DNA of 64,000 nucleotides from positions 13,454,001 to 13,518,000 of the forward strand of contig NC_065877.1 in NCBI RefSeq assembly GCF_933775445.1, written 5' to 3'. Positions 10,176-20,016 of the stretch are shown here, in pieces. Each line of letters starts with the position of its first letter. The first letter of the stretch is position 1. The stretch is from Argentina anserina. Taxonomy: Eukaryota; Streptophyta; Magnoliopsida; Rosales; Rosaceae. The notes under the pieces were generated by a model. That model searched no databases and had not been told where the DNA came from. It saw only the letters and a list, made by a program, of their open reading frames with translations. A program made the translations under genes and the position numbers.

Positions 10176-12320
10176 TGAGAGCAACCTTTAATAGTCAGGA
10201 GTTTTGAGGATAGAAGCCAGTTCTCATGCTATTCTCTGTTTTTTTGTTCTACTGTGCTCAAATTGGGAATATTTTGCATTGCAGATTTGCAGGAGGGGGG
10301 CAGTCCTTAATGAATTGCTGTTACTGGGATGGAACATTAGAGAACAAGAAGTTTATGTTATATCTCAGTATGTAGAAGATGGACCTTTAGTTCTTAGCAT
10401 TGCTGAAGTTCCGCATTCGTATGGATTTGCTCTTCCGTTTAGGGAAGGTGATGCTGTTTTGATGGATCTTAGAGACGCCAACAACCCTTACTGCATCTAT
10501 AGAACAAGCCCAAATTTCTTATCCAATGTGGTTGATGAGGCCAATTTTGTTCAAGAGTCGTCTAAAGGATGTGATCTGTCTAGAGTACTTCAGGTTGATG
10601 ATGACGGAGGTTTATTTAATGTAGCTGAATGTTCGTTACTGGAACTTAGTGATTTAGATCCTATGTGTATAGACGGTGACAAATACAATGTGAATGTGAT
10701 TCACAAATTTGTGTGTTCATGGACTTGGGAACCAGGGAATCTGAAAAACCAAAGAATAATAATTTCTGCTGATACAGGAGAATATTTCATGATTGAAATT
10801 CTTTTCAATCCTGATGGTGTTAAGGTCCAAGAATCTGAGTGTCTTTACAAAGGTTTACCATGCAAGGCTGTTCTATGGGTTGAAGGTGGGTTTCTGGCTG
10901 CATTAGTAGATATGGGGGATGGGATGGTCTTAAAAATGGAAAACGGTACACTTCATTACAGAAGTACTATTCAAACCATTTCCCCAGTCTTGGATATGTC
11001 AGTTGTGGATTACCATGATGAGAAACATGATCAAATGTTTGCTTGTTGTGGATGGCCCCGGAAGGGTCATTAAGGATCATTAGAAGGAATAGAAGCGGTA
11101 TCACTGTAGAAAAGCTACTAAGGACTGCACCTATATATCAAGGGATTACTGGTACATGGTCATTACAAATGAAGGTGACTGATACTTACCATTCATTTCT
11201 TGTGCTATCGTTTGTTGAGGAAACCAGGGTACTATCAGTTGGTTTAAACTTTACTGATGTGACGGATTCAGTTGGTTTCCAGCCTGATGTTTCTACTCTA
11301 GCATGCGGCGTTGTAAACGATGGGATGCTGGTCCAGATTCACAAAAGTGCAGTCAGTCTCTGTCTGCCCACCAAGGGTGCGCATACTGATGGTATTCCAT
11401 TGCCTTCTCCAGTTTGTACATCTTGGTTCCCAGAAAATATGAGTATCAGTTTAGGTGCCGTTGGGCATAATCTAATTGTTGTTTCTTCATCCAATCCCTG
11501 CTTTATATTCATTCTTGGGGTCCGAATGCATTCAGCGCATCATTATGAGATATATGAGATGCAACATCTGAGATCGCAAAATGAATTATCATGCATCTCC
11601 TTTCCTCAGAACAATTACGAGAAAAAAGTTACTAGTTTTTCAAACAGCATGGTAGATGAGAGTTCTGGCCCTGTTCTTCCATTTGGAGTTGACATCAGTG
11701 ATATATTTGTTATTGGAACACACAAGCCTTCGGTGGAGATCTTATCTCTTGTGCCTAGTGAAGGCCTACGAGTTCTTGCTTCTGGGGCAATTTCATTAAC
11801 AAATGCTTTAGGAACTGCTATTAGTGGCTGCATTCCTCAAGATGTAAGGCTTGTATTAGTTGACCGGCTGTATGTCCTTTCTGGATTGAGGAATGGAATG
11901 CTGCTTCGGTTTGAATGGCCTACTGCCTCTAGAATGCCTTTATCTGTAGTACCTCAGAGTCCTGTTGACTGGCTTTCAGTTAGTACAGATACTGTTTTAT
12001 CCAGTGTATCAGCAGTAAATTCTTTTAGCCGACAAATATATACTACTAAATTATCTGAGAATATAAAGGACAACTTTCCTGTTGATTTGCAATTGATTTA
12101 TACACGTCATATTGGCATCACTCCAGTATTCCTGATTCCTTTAAGTGATTCCCTTGATGGTGATATAATTGTTCTCAGTGATAGGCCTTGGTTGCTGCAT
12201 ACTGCAAGACACAGCATCTCATATACTTCTATCTCATTTCAATCTTCAACGCATGTGACTCCTGTATGTTATGTTGAATGCCCCAAGGGAATTTTGTTTG
12301 TGGACTGTTCTATTCTATAG

Positions 12321-13002
12321 CTTTCATTTCGTTTATCATAGTTAGCTTGTAATTATGCCTTTAATCTAGGGCTATTGTTGGAAGACAGGTACAAAGTGTT
12401 TACCCTCGATTCTATCTTAAAGCTAAATTCTCATTAGCTAGAATGCTACATCATTTAGTTTTTTTTTTTTCAGAGCACTGATATTTTTAGGGTTTATATG
12501 ATCTTGAGCGTGAGTGTTTTATCTATTACATTTTGGAACTGTGGACAGTTCTCATCATGATGATAATTTTGAACTGTTGAGTACTGGTCTTCGCATGGTT
12601 ACTGAATATCTTTTGGGGAAAACAAAGAACGAAGTTAAACATGCAGTTGCAAAATATGTCCCATTCTTTTGTTTGATGCGAATTTGGCTTTTATTCATGC
12701 AATGTCCCAGATGTCCGGACGGGTAGTTACTTGGATACTTCTATAGGAGTAATAGAACAAAAGTATTGAGTGCTTGAATCCGTTTAGTGGATTTGCTGTG
12801 ATACTGGAATTTTACATCAGCGTTACGCCTTTGTCTTCATTGAGCAAGAGAGAATTTCTGCAGTCATTTTCCTTTTAAACTCTGAACAAAGGATCTGGAA
12901 CAAGACTGGACACCTGAATTGTTCTGGGTATATCTTTCAGGCTGAGTAGATATTTTGTTTTGCTTTTTTTTTTTGTCTATATCTTTTTAGTAATAGTGAA
13001 AT
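12321..13002. other. left part of the insertion, unassigned
   Basis: This lies between the last readable CPSF-A-like codons and the gypsy-associated repeat. It includes a 70-codon ORF (12514-12726) with no family I recognise. There is no copy of the 339-bp LTR found at the right end, so the left end of the gypsy element is missing or replaced here. Two long T runs are present. Confidence 0.4.
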
Positions 13003-13219
13003 AAAAAGCTAAAATTTTCTCACTGTAATATATGCTGGGTATGTCCTTCTCGTGGTAATAAACTTAGGACTTAGAGGTACTAGCTGGCTCAGTTGGTAAG
13101 GTCATTTGACAATGTCCGAGGGCGCTCTCCACTCCTGAGGAGATTTTGTGAGACCTTAGGATGTAGGCTCAAGGGGCAAACATTATTGGAAATCTTGGGA
13201 TTAAAAAATCTTTGCATGA
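13003..13219 (+). repeat. repeat S, copy 1 (SINE-like, tRNA-type A box)
   Basis: A unit of about 215 bp starting AAAAAGCTAAAATTT and ending CTTTGCATG, present three times in the gypsy complex (also 18431-18647 plus and 19027-19243 minus). It contains TGGCTCAGTTGG, a perfect polymerase III A-box consensus, at 13085-13096. A weak B-box-like TAGGCTCAAGG follows about 80 bases later. It may be a tRNA-derived SINE or a captured host fragment. Confidence 0.55.
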
Positions 13220-13313
13220 TGTGTATGTTTTGATTAAGTGGTTTTGCAATAAGACTTTTTTTCAAACATTATCTCAAAGTTGGATGTATTGATACTAATC
13301 CGTGTTGTCTGAG

Positions 13314-13325
13314 TGGTATCAGAGC
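13314..13325 (+). other. primer-binding site of the gypsy element
   Basis: TGGTATCAGAGC is complementary to the 3' end of initiator tRNA-Met, 28 bases before the gag ATG. Unusually it is preceded by piece D (13220-13313) and not by an LTR. Identical sites recur at 18327-18338 (plus) and at 18920-18931 and 19336-19347 (minus). Confidence 0.85.
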
Positions 13326-13353
13326 AACAAGATTATGTTGTTGCCTGTGGTTT

Positions 13354-14854
13354 ATGGTCTCAACTCGCAAACAAATCGAGGTTTCAGGTGAAGAACTTGG
13401 AGGACCATTAATTTCAGAAAAAGCTCTTCGAGAAAAGAAGAAGAAGAAAACAATAACAGGGCAAGAAGTAACTGATGCTAAAATTGCGTTGTTGATGCAA
13501 CAAATGGAGAATATGACAACAATAATGACAAAGTTGGTTGAGGATTTTGCACGGAAATCCCAAGAACAGATTCCAGAAGATTCTAAACGGAAGACATCAA
13601 GAACTACTAAAAATGCCAAGAAAAAGGCGAATTATAGTGAAGATCACGACTCTGATGAGGAACAAGAATCTGCGGATAATTCTGGTGCAGAACAAGACCA
13701 CGAGAATGAAGATAGTGCTGATAAAACTGGTAAATCCAAAACTTCCATGAACGGTCTTAAAATTAATGTCAAGATCGATATTCCGGCGTATGATGGGGTT
13801 ATCAATGCCGAAAAGTTGGACAATTGGATTGATCAATTAGAGACATATTATACTATTTATGAGTATAATAATCATCAGAGGATCAACTTTGCAACATTAA
13901 AGTTGACCAAGCATGCTTTTACATGGTGGAAGGCTTTTAACAAACGTCATAGCATAACGACTATGACGTGGAAAAGGTTTAAGCGAGCCATAAGAAAGCA
14001 GTTTTACCCTGTTGGCTTTGAAGAGGATAGATGGTTCAAGTGGCAGCATTTGAGGCAGAATTTTGGACAGTCGGTACAAGATTATGGAGCCGAGTTCCAA
14101 AATCAGGCTATGGTGCTAGATCTAGACTTAGATGACCATGAACTCCTCATGAAGTTTACCGGGGGATTGCAAGAATATATTCGCAAAGAGTTGCGATTGT
14201 TCAATAATGAAGACTTTGAAGAAGCTTTGGTAATGGCAACTGCCATCGAATCCAAGAACAAGAAAGTCGACAAAAAGGAGGACAAGGGGAGTTCAAAGAA
14301 GTTTGAAGTTGGGAGTAGTGGTAATCGAAATGGGGAGCAAAGTTATGGAAAGAAGCAGACAAGGTGTGAGCATTGCAACAGGCAATCATGCAAAAGAAAC
14401 GTGTTACATTCTTCATCCCGAACTTCGGGAGAAAGAAAAAGAGAGAAGAAGTAACCGAAAAGATTACAAAAAGACATTGAGTGCTCACAAGACTGTAGAG
14501 ATCCCTGAAATGGAGCAACCCAATGCGAAGTTAACTCTCATGACCCAGCAGCTTGTTCATTTAGAAGGTCGCGAATACTTGTTTAATGTTCGCATACAGG
14601 TGAAGCAAGATTTGATAGACACTATAATTGATCCGGGAAGCCAAAAGAATCTCATTTCACAGGCTTTAGTTCAGAATTTACAATTAGCAACCACTCCTCA
14701 TCCTAAACCGTATCCCTTAGGATGGATACAAAAGGACGTTGAGTCACAAATCACTCGACAATGTACTTTCAAGTTTGCCATAACTAGAGAATACATTGAC
14801 GAAGTAACTTGTGGAGGTGGTACCATTGGATGTATGCCAAGTAATTTTTGGTAG
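13354..14854 (+). pseudogene. gypsy gag and aspartic protease
   Basis: Gag is open for 366 codons from the ATG at 13354 (MVSTRKQIEVSGEE). It has a Lys-rich N-terminus, an acidic spacer and the retrotransposon gag core with TWWKAFNKR and FKRAIRKQFYP. The frame shifts by one base inside the zinc knuckle near 14385: CEHCNR is read in the first frame and GNHAKETC in the second (14303-14854). The second frame continues to the protease with the active site D-P-G-S (normally D-S/T-G) near 14631. Another shift near 14810 leads into the pol frame. The shift in the knuckle could be decay or a recoding site; with two further shifts decay is more likely. Confidence 0.8.
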
Positions 14855-17800
14855 TCCATACCTGTGGGATCGTGATGCAGTGTTCTATCGACGACTTCAA
14901 AAGTATCGACTTCTGAAGAATGGAGTAGAGTACTTTATTAATGCAAGTAAAGCTCCCTTTACCAATAGTTTGATTAGTGCAAATCAAGCTAAAAGGATGG
15001 TGAATGCTTGTGAGAAGTTTGTCTTATTGGTCGTTAGACCACGAGAAGACACTCCATCTACATGTGTTATCTACTGTGGTGCTCACTCCTAGGCAGAAAC
15101 TTGATATGGAGGAGCTACATGCACAATTCATAGACTTGTTTGAGGATGTCGAAGGCTTGCCACCTCATCGCCCAGTAGAGCATGAGATACAACTTATTGG
15201 AGAATCTCCATTACCTAATTTAGGTATGTATCGACATTCGGTGGAAGAAAGCGAAGAAATCAAGAAGCAAGTCAATGAGCTCCTGGAGCAAGGAGTATTA
15301 AAACCAAGTTGTGCCCCTTGTGGTTCACCAGTATTGTTGGTGCCAAAGAAGGATGGCAGCTGGCGGATGTGTATTAATTTCCGAGCGCTCAACAAAATCA
15401 CTATCAAAAACCAGTATCCATTACTGAGGATAGATGATTTAATGGATCAACTACAATCAGCTCGTTGGTTTACTAAACTAGATTTAAAGTCTGGTTATCA
15501 TCAAGTTAGAATCAAGGAAGAAGATACATGGAAAACCGCATTTAAAACCAAACAAGGTCTCTTTGAGTGGCTTGTAATGCCATTTGGTTTGTGCAATGCT
15601 CCAGCAACATTTATGCGACTTATGAATGAGGTATTGCGTCCATACATTGATGAATTTGTCATTGTATATTTGGATGATATCTTGGTTTTCAATCCTACTT
15701 GGGAAGAACATAGGGTACATGTGGAAAAAGTGTTGGAGACATTGAGGAATTCTCATTTGAGATTAAATATGAAAAAGTGGGAGTTTGGGAAGAACTCTTT
15801 AATGTACCTTGGCTTTATTGTTGGTGAAGGAGAGTTGAAAGTTGATCCGGCTAAAGTGCAGGTTATCACAAACTGGCATACGCTAAGAATAGTAATTAAG
15901 GTCCGCAGCTTTATGGGAGCTTGCCAGTATCTCCGTAAGTTTATCCGTCACTTTTCTCACATTTCTGGGCCGTTATTTGAATTGACTAAGGCAGGAAGAA
16001 AGTTTGAATGGTTAGATAAACATGAAGATATCTTTAGATTACTTAGAAAGAAGATCTCAGAAGCTCCGGGTTTAGCTTTGCCAAATTTGCAAAGACCATT
16101 TGAGGTCGAGACAGATGCAAGTAATTATGCTTTAGGTGGAATTCTAAAGCAAGATGGGAAGCCCGTCGAGTATTATTCTGAGACCTTCAATGCTGCAGTG
16201 CACAATTACCCTACCTACGATAAAGAGTTGTTTGCTTTACATCAATGTGTTAAACATTGGAGATGCTACCTATTAGGTAAGGAAGTTATAGTGCACTCAG
16301 ACCATAAGCCTTTGCAGTACTTACAGACACAGTCAAAGTTGCAACAAGCTCGACACATGAAGTGGATGTCCTATTTGCAACAATTCAACATCATTATCAA
16401 GTATAAGAAAGGTGTTACAAACAAATTAGCAGATATGTTGTCAAGACCACCAGCACATTCGAGCTTATTGGTGGTTATGCAACTTCAACCTACAATACTT
16501 TCTGATTATATAGAAAGTTATGACAATGATCCTGATTTCAAAATGTTCATTGATAAGCTACAACATGGGAAGCCATGTCAGTTTAAGATGAAAGATGGCT
16601 TAATGTTGAAAGGAAAACAATTGTGCATTCCAAACAATGGAGACCGTTCGCAGTGGATTAGGGAGGCTCATACCTCTAGGTGTGCAAGTCACTTTGGTGT
16701 AGACAAAACCCTCCTCAATCTACAACGTTATGTTTATTGTCCCCGAATGCATGTTGATGTTTCCCGCTTTATTCGAGGTTGTGTTTTATGTAACACATCA
16801 AAACCTTCGCGGAAATTGGGATTGTATACACCACTTCCAGTACCAAATAGGCCTTGGGACAGTATCTCAATGGACTTCTTGGGTGGTTTACCTAAGACCA
16901 CCACTGGGTTCGATTACTTATTTGTTGTAGTGGACAGATTCAGTAAAATGGTGATCTTAATTCCCTGTAGGAAGACAATCTCGGGAGAAGAAGCAGCGAC
17001 ATTGTTTTTTCAAAATGTTTGGAAACATTTCGGATTACCTAATTCTATCATTTCAGATCGAGATAGCAGATTTCTTAGTCACTTTTGGAAGTCCTTATGG
17101 GGATTGATGGACACCAAGCTGAAACATAATACCGCTTTTCATCCTCAAACAGATGGTCAAACAAAAGTGGTCAATCGGACCATGGTGCATCTGTTAAGAG
17201 GATATAACTCTAAGCACCCCCGTACTTGGGATGCGAGTTCGTCACATTTAGAATTTGTCTTTAACAGGGCAATTCATAGTTCTACTTTAAAGTCTCCTTT
17301 TGAAGTTTGTTTGGGCTACCTACCTTCGAGTCCATTTGATATGGCTTTCTCGTTTGGTGATAAGCAAAGTGGCGAAGATGAGGGTGATAGGTTAAAAGCA
17401 CAACGACTCTTGGAGCGTATTACAAAGATTCATAAAGAAGTTGAGGAGCAGCTACAGAAGTCACAACAACGATACAAAGCTCGACATGACAAACATAGGT
17501 TGCCACATGACTTCAAAGTAGGAGATATGGTTTGGTTAAAACTTAGTAAAGAAAGATTACATGGTGTTGGAAAGAAGTTAAAGCCAATTCGATATGGGCC
17601 ATTCAAGATCTTGGAAAAGATTGGAGAAAATGCTTTTCGACTCGAGCTGCCATCATAAATGCAAATGTATTCAGTAATTAATGCTGCGTACTTCAAACCA
17701 TTTGAACCCTCATTAATAGATAATGATGAAGATGTTCAAGATTCTCAACTTCTCTCACTAGATGATTTGTGGTTTGAGAGAGAAGACCCATTGAAGACAG

Positions 17801-17880
17801 ACTGCATTCTGGAGAAGAAAATCACTACTATACGTCGTGGTAAGACAGAATCCTACTGTATTGGCAGGAAATGTCAATAG
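14811..17880 (+). pseudogene. gypsy pol: RT, RNase H and integrase
   Basis: An 884-codon ORF (15004-17658) carries the RT with LVMPFGLCNAPATF and the YLDD box (15667-15678). RNase H has VETDASNYALGG, and the second tether includes HSDHKPLQYL. The integrase has an HHCC zinc domain (H..H then C-V-L-C near 16780) and a core with SMDFLGGLP and SDRDSRF. The third acidic residue of the DDE triad, expected in the DGQTE motif, is read as lysine (DGQTK, about 17152-17166), which should abolish strand transfer. A frame change at about 15085 joins the upstream piece 14811-15092, and a TAA at 17656-17658 cuts off a C-terminal tail that reopens at 17659-17880. Confidence 0.9.
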
Positions 17881-17985
17881 CCAAGCAAGTCAAAATGGTA
17901 CACTAAGGAAAAGGGCATTCTTGAATTTTCTAATCTGCAGTTTTAGCATACGCAGGAGCTTCCGCTTCTTCAAAATGGGGAGCCA

Positions 17986-18324
17986 TGATCCATGAGCATC
18001 TCGACTAATTATCATTAAACTACTTAATTAGTTTTCAACCGTACAAAGTAATTAAACTGCTTAATTAGTTTATGGTTGAAAGTAAAAGGGTTTATTCACC
18101 GGTCATATTGTACGATAGAAAACGTTTTAGTTAAATTAAGCCTTCTAATTAAGGCAATCAATCATGTATTTAAACACATTATTCATAATCAATTAGATAC
18201 ACACTTTGAGACAAATTCTTGTCTTGTAAATCTTCCCTTTGTCTAGCACAAAAGTTACTCTCCATAAATGCATTAAGTTCTTTTATAATTCTTGATTAAG
18301 AGTTCCCCTAGAAACCTTTGATCA
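17986..18324 (+). repeat. gypsy LTR, plus-strand copy (339 bp)
   Basis: It starts TGATC and ends GATCA, a short inverted terminus of the TG...CA type. It is preceded by a polypurine tract (AAAATGGGGAG) and followed two bases later by a primer-binding site. An inverted copy of the same length is at 19350-19688. Confidence 0.85.
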
Positions 18325-18326
18325 AG

Positions 18327-18647
18327 TGGTATCAGAGCAACAAGATTATGTTGTTGCCTGTGGTTTATGGTCTCAACTCGCAAACAAATCGAGGTTTCAG
18401 GTGAAGAACTTGGAGGACCATTAATTTCAGAAAAAAGCTAAAATTTACTCACTGTAATATATGCTGGGTATGTCCTTCTTGTGGTAATAAACTTAGGACT
18501 TAGAGGTACTAGCTGGCTCAGTTGGTGAGGTCATTTGACAATGTCCGAGGGCGCTCTCCACTCCTGGGGAGATTTTGTTAGACCTTAGGATGTAGATTCA
18601 AGGGGCAAACATTATTGGAAATCTTGGGATTAAAAAATCTTTGCATG
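18327..18647 (+). repeat. second primer site, gag start and repeat S after the LTR
   Basis: After the LTR the sequence restarts as a primer-binding site and the first part of gag, near-identical to 13314-13424. At a shared AAAAAGCT it switches into repeat S copy 2 (to 18647). The switch point is a short microhomology between gag and repeat S. Confidence 0.8.
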
Positions 18648-18937
18648 TCTTCCGTTTAGAATCTTCTGGAATCTGTTCTTGGGATTTCCGTGCAAAATCC
18701 TCAACCAACTTTGTCATTATTGCTATCGTATTCTCCATTTGTTGCGTCAACAACGCAATTTTAGCATCAGTTACTTCTTGCCCTGTCATTGCTTTCTTCT
18801 TCTTCTTCTTTTCTCGAAGAGCTTTTTCTGAAATTAATGGTCCTCCAAGTTCTTCACCTGAAACCTCGATTTGTTTGCGAGTTGAGACCATAAACCACAG
18901 GCAACAACATAATCTTGTTGCTCTGATACCACTTAGA
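18648..18937 (-). pseudogene. inverted copy of gypsy gag 5' end
   Basis: The minus strand carries the gag start codon at 18889-18891 and about 80 codons (MVSTRKQIEVSGEE...), preceded by its primer-binding site at 18920-18931. It ends at the junction with plus-strand repeat S (18647/18648), where ATG is shared by both sides. Piece D follows at 18938-19026, as at 13220-13313. Confidence 0.8.
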
Positions 18938-19026
18938 CAACACAGATTAGTATCAATACATCCAACTTTGAGATAATGTTTGAAAAAAAGTCTTATTGCA
19001 AAACCACTTAATCAAAACATACACAG

Positions 19027-19243
19027 CATGCAAAGATTTTTTAATCCCAAGATTTCCAATAATGTTTGCCCCTTGAGCCTACATCCTAAGGTCTAACAAA
19101 ATCTCCCCAGGAGTGGAGAGCACCCTCGGACATTTTCAAATGACCTCACCAACTGAGCCAGCTAGTACCTCTAAGTCCTAAGTTTATTACCACGAGAAAG
19201 ACATACCCAGCATATATTACAGTGAGTAAATTTTAGCTTTTTT
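19027..19243 (-). repeat. repeat S, copy 3 (inverted)
   Basis: The inverse of 13003-13219 with a few substitutions. On the minus strand it is flanked on both sides by the primer-site/gag-start segment, which shows that S plus D sits between two copies of that segment in the parent element. Confidence 0.75.
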
Positions 19244-19349
19244 CTGAAATTAATGGTCCTCCAAGTTCTTCACCTGAAACCTCGATTTGTTTGCGAGTTG
19301 AGACCATAAACCTTAGGCAACAACATAATCTTGTTGCTCTGATACCACT

Positions 19350-19688
19350 TGATCAAAGGTTTCTTGGGGAAATCTTAATCAAGAATTATAAAAGAACTTA
19401 ATGCATTTATGGAGAGTGACTTTTGTGCTAGACAAAGGGAAGGTTTACAAGACAAGAATTCGTCTGAAAGTGTGTATCTAATTGATTATGAATAATGTGT
19501 TTAAATACATGATTGATTGCCTTAATTAGAAGGCTTAATTTAACTAAAACGTTTTCTATCGTACAATATCACCGGTGTAGAAACCAATTTACTTTCAACC
19601 ATAAACTAATTAAGTAGTTTAATTACTTTGTACGGTTGAAAACTAATTAAGTAGTTTAATGATAATTAGTCGAGATGCTCCTGGATCA
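19350..19688 (-). repeat. gypsy LTR, inverted copy (339 bp)
   Basis: The reverse complement of the LTR at 17986-18324 with scattered differences, with a primer site (19336-19347) and gag start next to it. Right after it, at 19689, the CPSF-A-like exon sequence resumes within a few bases, so this is the right edge of the insertion. Confidence 0.85.
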
Positions 19689-20016
19689 GCTATGCTTCTA
19701 GGTAGAGATAGTGCACAGTAAGAGGCCAAATGTGCAGAAGTTGCAACTTGGAGGCACTCCAAGAAGGGTCTTTTATCATGGTGAAAGCAGGCTGTTGATT
19801 GTGATGAGAACTAATTCGAGTGATGATACATGTTCATCTGATATATGTTGCGTAGATCCTCTTAGTGGTTCGGTGCTATCATCTTTCAAACTTGAATTCG
19901 GTGAAATAGGAAAATCGATGGAATTAATGAGGATCGGAAACGAACAGGTTCTTTTGGTTGGAACAAGTTTGTCTTCTAGCTCGGCCATAATGCCTTGTGG
20001 TGAGGCTGAAAGGTGA

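Larger units (their letters stand above)
13003..19688 (+). mobile_element. Ty3/gypsy retrotransposon complex with inverted 3' end
   Basis: The plus-strand order is: repeat S (13003-13219), a 94-bp piece D, Met-tRNA primer site (13314), gag, protease, RT, RNase H, integrase, polypurine tract (about 17972-17984), LTR (17986-18324), then again primer site, gag start and S. The sequence next turns over: gag start, primer site, D, S, gag start, primer site and LTR follow on the minus strand (18648-19688). The main coding part lacks a 5' LTR. The whole block interrupts a CPSF-A-like exon. It is Metaviridae by RT-RH-INT order. I see no clear chromodomain signature, so the clade is undetermined. Frame changes and an active-site change in integrase suggest it is inactive. 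Confidence 0.85.
10284..20016 (+). pseudogene. CPSF-A/RSE1-family protein gene, truncated and transposon-split
   Basis: Translation of 10290-11060, 11055-12320 and 19700-20016 gives a CPSF-A/SF3B3/DDB1-type beta-propeller protein. Recognisable blocks are RRGAVLNELLLLGWNIREQ, CLYKGLPCKA, LRTAPIYQGITGTW, and after the insertion KLQLGGTPRR and CCVDPLSGSVLSS. They resemble the plant protein encoded by Arabidopsis At3g11960, as recalled. Lesions: the N-terminal exons are absent (replaced upstream by a Mutator-like element and the tRNA region), there is a 1-base frame change near 11055-11070, an exon breaks near 12317 and resumes about 19700 after a Ty3/gypsy insertion, and nothing C-terminal is seen after a GT donor at 20015. 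About 600 of an expected 1,300-1,400 residues survive. The next gene downstream, past an RLP, is RRP5, its neighbour in Arabidopsis. Confidence 0.85.

Noticed and set aside
12371..12375. GCTAT as target duplication partner of the GCTAT after the inverted LTR (19689-19693)
   Set aside because: A 5-base match somewhere in several hundred bases is expected by chance, and no matching LTR begins at 12376.
12514..12726. A 70-codon ORF as a CPSF-A-like exon
   Set aside because: The text (TGLRMVTEYLLGKTK) does not fit the family order between ECPKGILFV and VHSKRPNVQ.
13081..13180. Repeat S as a true tRNA gene
   Set aside because: Only an A-box is convincing. No acceptor or anticodon stem forms, and the B-box is poor and too distant.
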